The notes under the pieces were generated by a model. That model was not told where the DNA came from, searched no databases, and saw nothing but the letters and a program-made list of their open reading frames with translations. The position numbers and the translations under genes were made by a program. A DNA stretch of 64,000 nucleotides from positions 137,396,897 to 137,460,896 of the forward strand of contig NC_081407.1 in NCBI RefSeq assembly GCF_030272615.1, in the 5' to 3' direction. The stretch comes from Cryptomeria japonica. Lineage: Eukaryota; Streptophyta; Pinopsida; Cupressales; Cupressaceae. Below, one piece after another: positions 35,819 through 48,221 of this stretch; position 1 is the stretch's first letter, and each line of letters begins with the position of its first letter.

Positions 35819-37273
35819 GAGGGGGGGGGGAGGCGGGGGAGGTGAATCAGTATCTCAATAACTTTTAAAATTAACTAGAGACATAATAAAGAGCTGACAT
35901 ATTTACACAAGATTTATCTCGTGGAAAACCCAACTGGGTAAAAAACCACGGTATTGAACAATATTATCATTATTGAATTTGGGCATCAACCCTCTTACAG
36001 AAGTGAGCTCCAACTCACATTAAGAGCAACGACTCAATACATAGACACCAATCTCAGCTAAGCACAAACTCAAAAACCGCTGAGACCAAAATAAAAAAAT
36101 TGAAAGAAATTGTAGGCTCTCTTCTCTGTTTTACTCAGACTTAAATAAAACTCATAAAGCTCATCCCAAAGTCATGACATTTGACATCTGATTCAACACA
36201 TTTTGAACAAAGATTACAAGTCTCTGTATATCCAGAATAAAACCCTCATATTACAGTAAAACTGCTGCATCTCTCAGAATATTCGAACTCCATCTCTATC
36301 TTCAGACTTTTTCTTCAATCTCAAATCGAAGAATAAGCTGTCCATCCCCCTATTCAACACACATTGTCCCGTTTTTATTCATCCAACATGCATCCTGTTC
36401 AGCTAATACACTTTTTTTTAAATAACACACCTAACAAAAATCAAAACCACTCTTGCAATCGGTAAGATTTATACACAAAGAAAACACACCCCTTGCCACA
36501 CGTCAACTTCTTTCCAGCCGTTTTTAAATATATCAATCAATCAGCCCGATAGTAGATGGAAGTGAAGTCGTATTTTTTTCAAGAAAACCATACCACCTTT
36601 CGTAGAGTCTTACTTCAAAAAGAAAATTATTTTTTTATCAGACTCTAAGACCATATTCAAAAACAGGAATCCAACGTCTCTGCCAAATACCTCACAGCTG
36701 CACAGAAGAGTTACGTTTTTTAAAACGCATAGACCAGAAGAATTTACACGACATCAAATCCTACTAGGTCAGCTGTCATAAACATTACAAAACACATCCC
36801 TGAGATTGCCAGCTGAGCAGCACCCAAAACAAAAGACTCAATACCATCACATACAAAAAAAAAAGATTCCATTAAAAAAAATCCACTTCAGCACACAAAC
36901 GTTTCTCCAAAAGAAACGACATCTAGAACAAACCATAACTTCAAAACGCCAAGAGAAAAGAATATGATTTCTGAAAACATTCTATTACGACAGGTTCTGA
37001 AGGCGATAAATAATAAACTCTGCTGTTACATCTGCAGGCAAAACGGCTCTGACAGGAATGATTGTCAGCGCAGTCATCTGAAAGTACTGAAACACACAAG
37101 GTTAAATTTCGACCTTCGCAGAAATCTGAAAAGAAAATCATGTCATTTGAAGAAAAATGTTTCATCATTTAGCCACTTAAAACAAAACGCTTCACACATG
37201 GCAAATTCTAAACTCAAATCTGAATCTGCATACCTCTTCTTGACATCAATGACAAAACAAATCAAACAGCACA
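35819..37273 (+). mobile_element. Copia-like 3' LTR with polypurine tract (same family as 41763-43262)
   Basis: A G-rich tract (35819-35842, 'gagaggggggg...gggggagg') precedes TGAATCAGTATC at 35843. This is the usual layout of polypurine tract followed by LTR start in a SIRE-like Copia group. The LTR shares 'agattta...gtggaaa.cccaa.tggg.aaaa.ccac' with the minus-strand LTR at 41763-43262 and, near its end, TTGACATCAATGACAA (37240 region). The CA end is between 37268 and 37273. Only this LTR and a few bases of the interior remain; ORFs inside it are not genes. Confidence 0.6.
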
Positions 37274-37760
37274 GATATGCCAAATGAGGTACAGGGTTGA
37301 GAACAGCCAAAATCAACAAGATATGGTGTGATAATGCTAATAAGGGCTGGAAACAGCCAAATACCATAGGGGCAGCAATACGACCAATGAAAGGAAGGTA
37401 CGACAGCAGTCAGGAACCATACAGTGGGTGTTAGGGCCACAAATAAAGTTGTTAAAAATGTCAAACCAAGCACAGCAAATAAACCCTTGAGGTGCAACTA
37501 ATGTGAGATGGACACGTTTAAAGAATATGCTGATTTGTTCTGAAGACTTTGCAAAAAATGCTAATTTGCTAATATAGGGCAGTTTGCTTGCCAAAATGAG
37601 CCATAATACTTGCCAAAATAAGCACCCATGTGATCCTTGAATAGAATCACCACAAATGGATGTAAGGGTTTTGTCCTAAAATCTAAAATTGAAAAGTGAA
37701 TTCAATAATAACAAGACTGGATATCCCAATTTGGCTGCTTGTCTTTCCTATACAGGTATT
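37274..37760. other. APC5 intron remnant, no gene seen
   Basis: Short stretch between the Copia-like LTR and the 3' end of U copy E/G. Overlapping minus-strand frames (37246-37594) show no family motif. Confidence 0.4.
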
Positions 37761-38727
37761 TGTTGATGTGTGTTTTAGGCACAATCGAACACAGAATAAA
37801 ATACCAAAGTATTTTACCCTCTCTTGAACAAAATCACTTCAGATGCTAAATATTTGATCAACTAAGACGATTCCAAGGTTTCTACAGTCAGTTCTTGACA
37901 TGTGGGTAACTCAATGGCTGATGTGATTTGCTGTTTTCTCTTGGGGACTGACACAATTGTTCTAAATGATTCAAGGTTATCATGAATGGACATGGGTTAG
38001 CCAATGGTTTCGAATGATTTTGCAATTTGAGCTTGATCTATTCTAACAAATATTTTCAAATAAAATGCAAAAGGATGAGGGTTTAGAAATTCTATTCTAA
38101 GACTATCTAACCTAGAATGCAAGAGGCAATGAATGATTCAATGAAATTCAGCTAGGCAAGGTTTCACCATTGAAGAACAATTCAACACGTGCTTAGTGCA
38201 ATCATCTAAGGTAAATTTATAGATGTTCAAATTACTACCATCAACATCAATACCATCAAGGCAATGCATACCAATGAACATGCAATAACTGAAGTTAAGT
38301 TCAATTCAAATTCAAGTTGACCACACAAAGTAAACTTACAATAGGCAAGAAGCTAGTGGTATGGAATAAATGAATTTCATTCAAATGCATTCAACACTTA
38401 ATTCATCCAATCTAAAATACTTGAAACAAATTCTAATTTAAATTTGGAGGCAATGAGAACCACAAATGCATACAAAATCTAAACAAAACCACCAAACTTC
38501 AATGATTTGTATTCAAACTTGCATTATATAGACGACAATTCTCAAAATTCTCTCTTACAAATGAGAGGCAAATGGGTTTATATAGAGCCTCAAATGAAAT
38601 GAATGGTCAAGATTCATTTAGAATCAAAGGCCAAGATCATGCCAAAACTACCTTAATGTTGCCCTAATTAGGGTTTACATCAAAAATGGAATAAAAAAAG
38701 GAGATCCAATGGGATGATGCCTAGTCA
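37761..38727 (-). repeat. 3' LTR-like terminal region of family U copy E/G
   Basis: On the minus strand it runs from TGACTAGGCA (38727) to CACATCAACA (37761), 967 bp. It contains the telo-box palindrome CCCTAATTAGGGTTT at 38662-38676, ATGATCTTGGCC, and a TATA box at 38578-38584. It directly follows the C-terminal end of the E/G gene. Confidence 0.75.
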
Positions 38728-39668
38728 TCAAGTAGGGAATATTTTAGAAGATTTCAGCTTGTATCCCTCTCTCTAGATGCATACTCAACGAATCTAGCCA
38801 AGACTGAGTTGAGTTCCTCCATCGTAACACTAGATAGACCTTCCTACTGCAAATCCATCACATCCAAGGCATCTAAACCAGCATCAAAAATGCTCTCCCA
38901 ATCCGACATAAGCTTCTGCAAGTTGTTGATGTGATTGACGAGATAAACCAAGTCATATAGTTGATTCTTCCTCCATGATTCCAACTCACTGAAGATAATA
39001 AACTTCATCTTTTCCTTCAACTCTTCCAAGTTCAAACTGCTAGAAGCATGGACATGTAGTCCCAATAATTCATCAATGGATGTAAGGATCTTGGATTGTA
39101 TTTCTTGAACGGATCCTTCCATCTCTATGCACTCTTGTTTTGCATGATCATATGCAATCTTTCCCATGGCCAAGGAACAATACCAACCATGGAAATCATA
39201 AACATTGCCCACCTAGATAACTCCTTCCTGAATCAATGTGGACATTGGAATTCGCTTTAACACTCTGAAGCGAGGAATAGTCTTCTCCTGCACCGGTTGG
39301 AAATCTTCCCAAACTCCTTCCAAGTACTGCATCCTAAATATAAGAATCATTATCTTGTCAAATGCTTGGACAAATTGAGCTAGGAAATCATCCGCCAACT
39401 TCGAAACATCTTCAATCCATTTTCCAACCTCCTGATATGTCTTCCTCATCGCCTCATGGTTGAAAGGGGATCCACGATCAATAGCAATACATGAGACAAA
39501 AGCAAGATCATCACGCCTTTGCGAATTTATCACTTCAATGTACTCCTTAAGTCTCCTATTCTCACACTCAAGCATCTCTTTCTTCTCAATGGTCCTATCC
39601 AATCGTGCCTCAATCGCCTTGACCATATCATCAAGTTCCTAGAACTCTTGCTTCTTTGTAGTTGGTCA
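38728..39668 (-). pseudogene. Family U long ORF, copy E/G: C-terminal piece
   Basis: On the minus strand from 39668 this encodes the C-terminal helical part of the family. Blocks include AIEARLDRTIEKKEMLECEN, VFRMQYLEGVWEDFQPVQEK-type sequence, DFHGWYCSLAMGK, TSIDELLG and DALDVMDLQ. They align with 21430-22335 of copy C. TAG codons interrupt it, for example just after 39213 and near 39640. The missing N-terminal side continues at 47051-47073, 48222-48313 and 55068-55526. Three later insertions split the gene; see the findings for the junctions. Confidence 0.8.
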
Positions 39669-41762
39669 TGTCGCGACCTTTTCACACATCACCCCATTGC
39701 AAACAAGAACCCCCCCTCTTTCCTGCTTTCGCATCGTGTTAGTCTACGGTTTTGGCGGTCAGGTAGCAAATTTTGAGCTTTAAATGCCCGAGTCTCAGTT
39801 TTGAAGTGATCATGCCTAAGGTACAATTAGGGTTTTGAATTTTGAATAGGATCAAACGTGTAAGAATGTCAAATTGCTAATATGATCCTACATTTTGTCT
39901 TGAGGTTGCAACAAGTTTTAAATTTGGGCATAAATATGCCTAAGTGTTGCAAGTCGGTGATATTTTTGTGCTTGAGCATCAAAGAGTTCCTTTACAATTA
40001 GGGTTTTGAATTTTGAATAGGATCAAACATGTAAGAATGTCATTGTTAATATGATCCTAAATTTTGTCTTGAGGTTGCAACAAGTTTTAAATTTGAGCGT
40101 AAATATGCCTAAGTGTTGCAAGTCAATGATATTTTTGTGCTTGAGCATCAAAGAGTTCCTTTAGGAGTCATTTTCTTGCTCCTAGTAGGTAAGTTAAGTC
40201 AAAATTGCATATTGTCCCAATAGATCCCAATTTTCCCACTCAAAATCTAGTTAAAATGATGAACGTCTCGATACAAAACAATGAAATTTGATAAGTTTGG
40301 ACAATTTGGTGTGAAAATCATCAAAGTCCTTATGGAAAACATGAAATTAAGGTTATAAATCAGTTTGTCCCGATGGAGGACGTTTTTCCCTTGCATTTTA
40401 GGACTTTGTCCCAATGGAGCATGATTTTCCCCACTATGTGTCCTGATGAAGGGCATTTTTCCCAGGAGTCCTCAACTGAGTCCTTATGGACCACGTTTTT
40501 CCACTACAAGGCTAAGAATTTGACTGTGTTGGAATTTGTCCTGATGAAGTGCGGATTTCCCTAGGGACGAAAGGTGAAGTGTGACGAAGTTTTGTGTGGA
40601 TAAAATTCCTTGTCCAGATAAGGGTGGTTTTTCCCCAAATGCCAATTTATGGACAAAGTTAGTGAAATAAATGGAATTCTTGTGTCCAAATGGGGATTAA
40701 ATTTCCCCAAAATGAGATGTGTGGACAAAAGTGATGAAATGTACATGATATAGGAGTCCAGATGACCCACGTTTTTCCCTAGGATGCTTTTTTCCAGACA
40801 ATGCAAGTAAAATGACGAATTCTAAGTGTCCTAATGAGAGTTGATTTTCCCCAAGGTGGAATTTTGGGACAAGGTGAATGAAATGAAGTGATTTTATGTG
40901 TCCAGATGGGGGTCGTTTTTCCCCAAGTGCCTCTTGTGATGAGTTGTGGTGAAATTTAATGAAAATTATTGTCCCAATATGAATCGGTTTTCCACAGTTG
41001 GCTGAAATTTAATGAAAGTGAAAGATTATAAATGCAAGGTGTGCCTTCATTTAATTGTTTTGCCTTGTTACAAATTATTTAATGATCAACAAGAGACATT
41101 TAATGACAAAATGGATTATCCCAAGGCAAATCGATTTTCCCCCAGGCTATATAAAAGGCAAGTTTTTATCCCACATTGCTTTTGAGGTGAAATATCAAAG
41201 TGAAAATGTGTATAAATATGCCCAGACAGCATTAAAATAATAATATAAGTTGCTGATGTGACAGTTAAGTGGCTGATTGAAGGCAGATTGAAGGTTCCAT
41301 CTGGCCAATTTTTCCCCAAGTGTCATTTTGACACCATTATTATAGGAGAGTTACAGCGATTTTTCTGTGGCTAATCACTTTGCATTTTTGGCGATTTTCA
41401 AGATTGTTGTATGGAGCCATTGCTGGTGTATGAGGAATATCTAAATTTAGCACCATATCTGGAGATTATTTTAATGCTATTGTTGGGTGCCATTTGTTGA
41501 TCATTGACTGGACAATTCATTTTCAGATTTGAAACTCTATTTCCAGCTAAGGCGATTTTGTTTGGGCATCAATTTTGGAGAGTTTGGGGGCATTTCATGT
41601 GGACACCATACCTGTTGCACTCTAAAACTTCAGTTTGCAAAGTTGTCTTTAGACTGATTTTTCACTTCCAGCCGCATATTACTGCCTAAGCGTGGTGATT
41701 TTCAACCTTGGAGAGGTAAAACAATTCAAATGTAAACATGTGACATGGCTGTGACTACTTCC
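39669..41762 (+). promoter_or_regulatory. 5' leader/promoter region of copy B
   Basis: It starts TGTCGCGACCTTTTCACACA. A duplicated segment follows ('ggatcaaacrtgtaagaatgtca' at about 39849 and 40018). Then comes the array of TGGTCGTTTTTCCCC-like words after 'tgtccagatggg' (about 40380-41150, 50-75 bp steps). The TATA box TATATAAAAG is at 41148-41157, before 'ttatcccacattgctt'. It is homologous to 16527-18700 and, inverted, to 14200-16526. The nested LTR at 41763 interrupts it after 'gtgactacttcc'. Confidence 0.6.
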
Positions 41763-43262
41763 TGATGCAAGTATTGTCATTGATGTCAAATTAATTGAAA
41801 GCAGGAAACATCTAAAATGACATCACAAAAAGAATGAAGTATCTAAAATATATCCTAGAGTCGGGTGTTGGTTTGGAAGTTTCCTGGCAAATCAGCACGA
41901 TAAAGCAAAAGATTACAGTGAGCATGGTTCGTATCTATATCATTATCTGAAGGCAAAAATAGAAATCAAATGAAAACTATTAATGGAAAGACTTTATAAA
42001 TAATCCGATATATTTATTACCCGATATATAATATGGAAAGACTTTATAATTATCGGCAAATATATTAATATAGCAGCAAGTTTATTAAAGCGAAAAAATG
42101 TTTTGATGGCGGATGTATTAACCAAGTATTTTTTACGGCACCTCATGAGCGTTAATATATTGAACAATATTATCGGCAGCACACTTTAAATTAATTAAAG
42201 CGGAGATAGATATGGAGCGGCAAAATTAAAAGTGAAAAATAAATCTCGACAGCAAAAATTATTAAACTTTGTGTCTTGCAGAACTTACTTAATACTGGCT
42301 GGGAGAAAATAATATCGTAAATAAATTACATACCTTATTTTTACAATACATATTATCGGGCTTCATTAAGTTCGGTGGTTTGTTTATTATGAAAAGTATT
42401 GTCTAAGGTATAGTGGCATAAGAGTATATTAATATAAACAAAAGTGTTTGGCAAACAAATACTCCCGTAAAAAATTTATTAATAGAATTTAACAAAAAGA
42501 AGTTATTGAAATATTGAAGGATATGACTTTTCAAACTAAAAGTCATGTTGGTTTGCAACCGGTGGAACTAGCACATATATATATGAAATTTTAAAAATGC
42601 TTTGAGAAAGATGTTGATATGCTGGATATATATACTTTGTATAAAACTGTGGATTTTTGAAAGTATACCTCATGTAGGTGAAGTAAGAGGTGTGCAAAGA
42701 GAAACATGAATAATCAGTCCTAAAAGAGCATAAGTTTAGAATATAATAGCAGATATATAAACTTAGCACATGCAGATTTGAAATGAAGAGTAAGGCAGAT
42801 TTATGATCAGCTTACAGGAAATTTAAGAAAGAAATTGTGACATATTTGTATGAAGATGTGTATGCAGATTTAAAGAGTGTTACCATTGTCCATCATCCAT
42901 TGTTACAGCAACATGTTCAAGATGAAAAATTAGATTTGTGAAGAGTGAGTTGGTGCTCACAATTTCAGCAGAGAGAGTTGGTGCTTCCAGTGGGTTGGTG
43001 CTCACAAAACAGAGTTCGGGGGTTGGTGCTTCCAGTGGGTTGGTGCTCACAAAACAGAGTTAGGGAGTTGGTGCTTCCAGTGGGTTGGTGCTCACAAAAT
43101 TGTAAAAGAACATAAATATATACCATTCATTTTCAGTGGTTTTCTCCCACATTGGGTTTCCACTTAAATCTTTGTGTTATTGTGTTCATATGCAAAATTA
43201 TTTTTAGTGATTGATTCTATCATATAAAATATTGAATTGAAAAGTTTCATTATACTGATTCA
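41763..43262 (-). mobile_element. Copia-like LTR nested in copy B, with remnant of polypurine tract
   Basis: On the minus strand the LTR runs from TGAATCAGTATAATG (43262) to ACAATACTTGCATCA (41763), 1,500 bp. Just outside its start is the purine tract GAGAGGGGGGG (43263 onward on the plus strand as CCCCCCCTCTC), so a little of the interior survives. The host leader text resumes near 43300, judging from homology to 14860-15000 (inverted). A 45-bp tandem repeat lies inside at 42977-43100. Confidence 0.68.
42977..43100. repeat. 45-bp tandem repeat, about 2.8 units
   Basis: GTTGGTGCTTCCAGTGGG starts at 42977, 43022 and 43067, a regular 45-bp period. Each unit contains both GTTGGTGCTTCC and GTTGGTGCTCAC, so the unit is itself an internal duplication. 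It lies in the LTR at 41763-43262. Confidence 0.85.
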
Positions 43263-43735
43263 CCCCCCCTCTCAGTATAACTGTGTGCTCTTCACTGCCA
43301 TGTCACTGATTTTTTATCATTTGCAGAGTGTCTACAGACTTTTGAAGGCCATTTTCAGACCTTGTGAGGTGTATTCAGGCATTGTTCTCAGAAAATCAGA
43401 ACTTCGCACACCTTTTCCCAAGTTTATTCAGACTTGTATACTTTTGGACCTCATTTTTGTCATTTTCTGAGTATACCAGCTTGTCTTCAGACTTAATTTT
43501 TCATGATCAGACCTTATACAGGTCTGAAAATGAGGGTTTTATGAAGGTTTTACACCCTATTTTGATCAAATTCTATGTTGTTTTTCAGAATTTGTGATGC
43601 ATATTGTTAGGATTTCTGATTTTAGGTCCTTAAATTTGTCAATATCATAAAAATCAGAACTTAGACAATTCTGAAAACACATTGTTTAATAGTTATTTTT
43701 CCATGATATTTGACTTCGAGCTCCATACAAGTACC
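43263..43735 (+). other. End of the copy B leader before the ORF
   Basis: It starts with a remnant of the nested Copia-like element. It then holds 'cagacttttgaaggccattttcagacc'-type sequence found inverted in copy H (14500-14960) and ends in CATACAAGTACC before the ATG at 43736. Confidence 0.5.
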
Positions 43736-46088
43736 ATGTCTAAAGTCAGGATCACTGCAAAGAAGGAACAACTGAGAGTTGTGCAAGAGGGCTTCTATCC
43801 GAACTCTCAATTGGCATCCCAATGGAAGAAAATTGCAGACACAAACATGGAATTCTCGGACATGGAACCGACGCGGCAAAGAATGTTCAGATTGAAGAAT
43901 CAACTTCCCTCTACTCTTTCTGCTAGTGTCATGAAGGGTGGCATATACCAAGCGGCTGGCTTTCCACCACCTGTACAACGCAATGAACTTGTTGTGGAAT
44001 GTGCCAAGAACAATGATCCTATTACCCGGATGATCAAGTCACCTAAGGGGATTGTGATTGCATATCTTGTCGAGAATGCTATTGTGGAAGCGTTTGGAAT
44101 CCCCAAGAATGCGGACATGCGAGAGAAGACTAAAGATGAATATGAAGCTAGGTTTTTGAAAAAGGCGGAAGCGTGCATGACAATTGTGAAGAAAGAGTGG
44201 ATCATTGAGCCTTGGCATCATCATTCTAAGATGCCCAAGAGGCTCCTATGTACGGAATTCGAGGATGAATAGAGTGATTTGATATTCTTGCTCAATCTCG
44301 TTATGAGGACACCTCAAGGAGCTTTGTTTGAGGGTTGGATGTACTATTTTATTCATGACATATCAAAAGGAACAGTGATTAACTGGGCCAAGATTATTAG
44401 TGACAATCTCGACTTCCAATTGAGAAATGTGGAGAAGACCAAGACGTTCAACATGGCTTCCTACCTTGTATACTTGCTTGCTAGATTTGTTGTATACAAA
44501 GGACTCATATGCAAGGGTGAAGTCGAGAACGGACCAGGACAATACAGATTTTATGAATGTTATCCACAACTTCATATGCACAAAATTGAACACTATAGGA
44601 GGGTGAACGATGCTTTCACCATGTATATCACAAGGCTACTGCAAGGCGGGATCCACAAAAGGTTGTCCAAGGAGGCAACGAAACTTATTGAGAAATATGG
44701 ATCATGGTACATAAAATTTCCCACCTTTACATACCTATGAAGTCAAGGATTTATATCTAAACCTTACAAACTTCCTAGGTATCCTACAAACAGGAACGAT
44801 CCTAATTATGGTCAGACAACTACTGAAATTTGATTTTATCTAAAAGGAGAAGCACATAATAGGGATAACTCTCCCTATTGCATTAGGGAAGACTTTAGAG
44901 GTGTGTCAGACCGCAGCTGCAGCGAGTTCAATCATTGAAGAACTTGAGTTCTATTGCCTTGGGATTTATAAGAGCAGGGATTGATTTGATCCATTCAGGA
45001 ATATTGTGAAGATCAAGGGAGAAAGGTTTAGACAATAAGATGGACATTGAGGATTACTAGACTAATCTCATGGATGAGCACGCAGTAAGGAAGAGGATGT
45101 GGTCCCAAATGTCAGTTGATTTCATGATGTAGTGTGAGCTCTTCTCCATTCCAGATCAGATAGTTGATGACAATGATCACACTCATCCGCAATATGAAAA
45201 TGAAGTAAACAAACCTATCCTATTGCCTAGTTGGACACAGCCAGAGGTAGTGGATTTGAATATGCTTATGAGAGAAGTGAATGATTACTCCAGGGAATGG
45301 GTGGACGAGTACGTCAACAAGTTAAGAGAAATGAACGTCACCTTTACCTATGAGAAGATGAGACAAGAGGATCTTTCTCTCCATGATGATGAAAGAACAC
45401 CCACAGATATAAGGATACATGCAGATGAGGAGAGTCATGCTCCCAAACGAAGGAAAGGTATGCCTGGAGAATCCCAAGCAAAGATTAAGGAGATCATTAG
45501 TCGGCAACCGAAGAAGAAAAAACATAAGTCTAGCACTCCTTTATCCACCACGAGTTCCTCATCAGTGAAAGAGATTAATATGCCAAAAAAGAGGAAAGAG
45601 ATCGAACAATGTTCCAATATAGAGATCTTTCTAGAGAATAATCAAGAGTTACATGCTACAGCACCACCGAATGAAGATGAAGAGCAACCAGGATCTCCCA
45701 CCGTCCAGTTGAATGTCAGTTTGGGCAACAATGTGTTCCATTCGACCAAGAGTTGTTAGGGGTAGATGTTAGTGCTTCCAACGGTCTACACGTAGAAGAA
45801 TGGAGAGGAAAGATGAAGTTTATTTACTTCAATCAGTTGGATTCTTTAAAGAAGAATCAGATCGATCATTTAGTTTCCCTGTTGATCCACATCCACAATT
45901 TGCAAAATCTTACACCAAATCGGGTGAATGTCCTTGATTCTTTCTCAGATGCATTGGATGTGATTGATGCACAGCAAGAAGCTTTACCCAGCATTACCAT
46001 GGAGTTTGATTCTATTTTGGCTAGATTCTTGGAATATGCTGCTAGAGAGAGGGATGCAGGTCAGACTCTTCAAAGATTCCTTACTTGA
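43736..46088 (+). pseudogene. Family U long ORF, copy B (stops, frameshifts, internal deletion)
   Basis: The ATG at 43736 starts MSKVRITAKKEQLRVVQEGF. N-terminal blocks follow: LASQWKKIADTNMEF, YQAAGFPPPVQRNELVVECA, EGWMYYFIHD, NDAFTMYITRLLQGGIHKRL, YIKFPTFTYL. Stops occur at 44270 (TAG) and 44738 (TGA). The part 44740-45220 is frameshifted. 45223-45759 holds the basic linker (KRRKGMPGES, QPKKKKHKSS). At about 45750 the frame jumps from the acidic linker into LGVDVSASNGLHVEEWRGKM, which in copy C lies about 900 bp further on, so the coiled-coil part is deleted. The end FLEYAARERDAG matches copy C. Function unknown; inactive copy. Confidence 0.75.
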
Positions 46089-47050
46089 TGACTAGGCTCA
46101 CCTTTTGGTGATTCCTTTTTTGATGTAAACCCTAATTAGGGCAAATTTAGGGTCGTGTTGCCACGATCTTGGCCCTTGATTCTAAATGAATCTTGGCCCT
46201 TCATTTCATTTGAGACTCCATATATACCGCATTGCCTCTCATTTGTAAGAGAGATTTTTGAGGATTGTCGTCTATATGCTACAGATTTGAATATAAATCA
46301 TTGAAGTGTTGTGGTTTTGCTTAGATTTGTATGCATTTGTGGTTCTCATTGCCTCCAAAATTTATAATAGAATTTAGATTAGAATTTGCTTTCATGTATT
46401 GTAGATTGAACAAGAGAGTTATCAAATGCATTTGTGTGGAATCCATTTAATCCATACCACTAGCTTTTTTGTTGATTGTAGGATAGCCTTGTGTGGTCAA
46501 CTGGAATTTAGAATTAAACTTAACTTCAATTATTGCATGTCCATTAGTATGCATTGCCTTGATGGTATTGGTGTTCGTGGTGATAATTTGAACATCCATA
46601 AATTTAACTTAGATGATTGCACTAAGCTTGTGTCAAATTGTTCATTGATGGTAAGACCTTGCCTAGTAGGATTGCATTGAATTGTTTATTGCTTCTTCCA
46701 TTCTAGGTTTTAGATTAGAACTCATAAACACTTATTCCTTTTGACCTTTTTTTACAAATCCTTATTAGATTAGATCAAGAGCTATATTGCAAAATGTTAA
46801 GTCATTGGCAAAACCTATTCCAATCCATGATAAGAACTCCAAATTCAAACAATTATGTAAGTCCCCAAGTGCGAACAGCAATTCACATCAACCATGAAGC
46901 TTATCTACAAGTCAAGACCTGACATTTCGTAACCTTGGAGTTGTCTCATTTGATCTCGAAGCATAGCATTTGAGAGACTTTGTTCAAGAGAGGATAAGAT
47001 ACCTTGGTATTTTATTCTATGTTCGCATGTACATAGAACCCACATCAACA
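46089..47050 (+). repeat. 3' LTR-like terminal region of copy B
   Basis: It runs TGACTAGGCT to CACATCAACA, 962 bp. The telo-box palindrome AAACCCTAATTAGGG is at 46127-46141, CGATCTTGGCC follows, and the TATA-like CATATATACC is at 46218-46227. The right edge is fixed by the target duplication GGTCC. Confidence 0.8.
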
Positions 47051-47073
47051 GGTCCAAGGTCAATTGTGGTAAC
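47051..47073 (-). pseudogene. Copy E/G gene fragment between copy B and a solo LTR
   Basis: These 23 bp belong to the E/G gene on the minus strand, coding around TTIDLGP, which corresponds to the ALGHTSKEQ region of copy C (about 21388). The last five bases (47069-47073, GTAAC) are the target duplication of the neighbouring solo LTR. Confidence 0.75.
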
Positions 47074-48221
47074 TGCAGCGTCCTAAAATTGCACCCCTTT
47101 GCAATTTTGACTACATTTGGGTCCCCACCTTAGTGTTTGCACCCCTAGGCCTGATCTGGACCTAATTATGCTCATACCACTCAAGTATTGCTGCATTTTT
47201 TAACTTTACATCAATTTGCCACCTTGTCCTAGCCCCAAAAATAGGGTAGGACCAGGGCATGGCGCCTTGGTCCTCACTAGGACCATGGCGCCACGCCATG
47301 GTCCTCATTTTGGGCCCCTCAAAAACCCAATTTAGCATTTCAAAAATGAGCGAGATTCCTAACTCCATGTCGGCTCATGTTGAAAAATTAATTAGATTTC
47401 CCAACCGGCAAGTATAAAAGGAGGCTTTCCCCTCTCATTTGATCAACACATCACATCCATCAATGAGAAAAAGCACACATATGACATCAAGCATTCAAGC
47501 AATTGAGCAGTAATTGGTCTTCCTTCAAGCCTTGGAGCAGCAATAAAGTCAAGATTCAAGCATTGAAGTAGACATTTTCCATCCTATTTTTTTGAAGACT
47601 TCATAAAACCCTAATCCCATGTGGAGACAAACAAAACTTCAAAAGGAGGTATATCATTTGATTTTCAGTCATTATTCAACATCTCCCTCAAAAGGAGAAT
47701 CTTCCATTACAACAATTTCAATTATCTTTATCTCAATTTCATGGTTAATTCTAAAACCAAGGTTTGACTTAGGCAAGCCCCAATTACCAACATATTTCTC
47801 TTTCTTTCTGTGCGCAGGAAACAGGTACAGAGCTGTGATCTTTAAAATCGACATCATTTGCAGAGACGAATCAATCTCCCTTCAGTGTGCGAAAAATTTG
47901 GATGACCATGGCGACCACCACCACGGTCCCGACATTTTAGGTGCTCTTTCAGGGATTAGATCCGAGTATGTGTACATTTCTCAAATCCAAGTGCACAGCT
48001 CAATCCCGCATCTGTAGCTCACTGTTCCCATGTTTTCACCTTCATTTCCAACACTTTTTCTTAATTCAGCAATTCAATTTACAAAAGAGAACCCCCAAAT
48101 TAATCAATCCAATTAGTATTCAGTCTTAATCCTTGTTGATTTTTGATTGAATCTATTGGATTCCCCCACTTTTAAATGTAATGGTCATCGCAAGCAAAAA
48201 TTAGTGGTTTTCACCATTACA
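47074..48221 (+). mobile_element. Solo LTR with perfect target duplication, inserted in copy E/G
   Basis: The segment (1,148 bp) runs from TGCAGCGTCC to CACCATTACA. It is flanked by GTAAC on both sides (47069-47073 and 48222-48226). A TATA box AGTATAAAAGG lies near 47410. It encodes nothing. The E/G reading frame continues across it, which confirms the boundaries. The superfamily is uncertain, Gypsy more likely from length and ends. Confidence 0.85.

Larger units (their letters stand above)
39669..47050 (+). mobile_element. Family U copy B, full-length element with 5-bp target duplication
   Basis: A 7,382-bp insertion (about 5.9 kb without its nested LTR) begins TGTCGCGACC and ends CACATCAACA. 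The flanks are GGTCA (39664-39668) and GGTCC (47051-47055). The boundaries are secure because the host sequence, gene copy E/G on the minus strand, resumes in the same frame on the other side. Order: leader with array and TATA box, nested Copia-like LTR, end of leader, long ORF, 3' terminal region. The terminal kilobase is not repeated at the 5' end. Confidence 0.82.

Noticed and set aside
37143-37594. Overlapping minus-strand frames of 74-85 codons
   Set aside because: Lie across an LTR end and intron remnant, show no family motif, and overlap each other in different frames.
39669-41762. Calling the TGTCGCGACC region an ordinary 5' LTR of copy B
   Set aside because: It starts with TG and has a TATA box, but the right end of B (46089-47050) is not a copy of it, and no CA end plus primer-binding site was found before the ORF.
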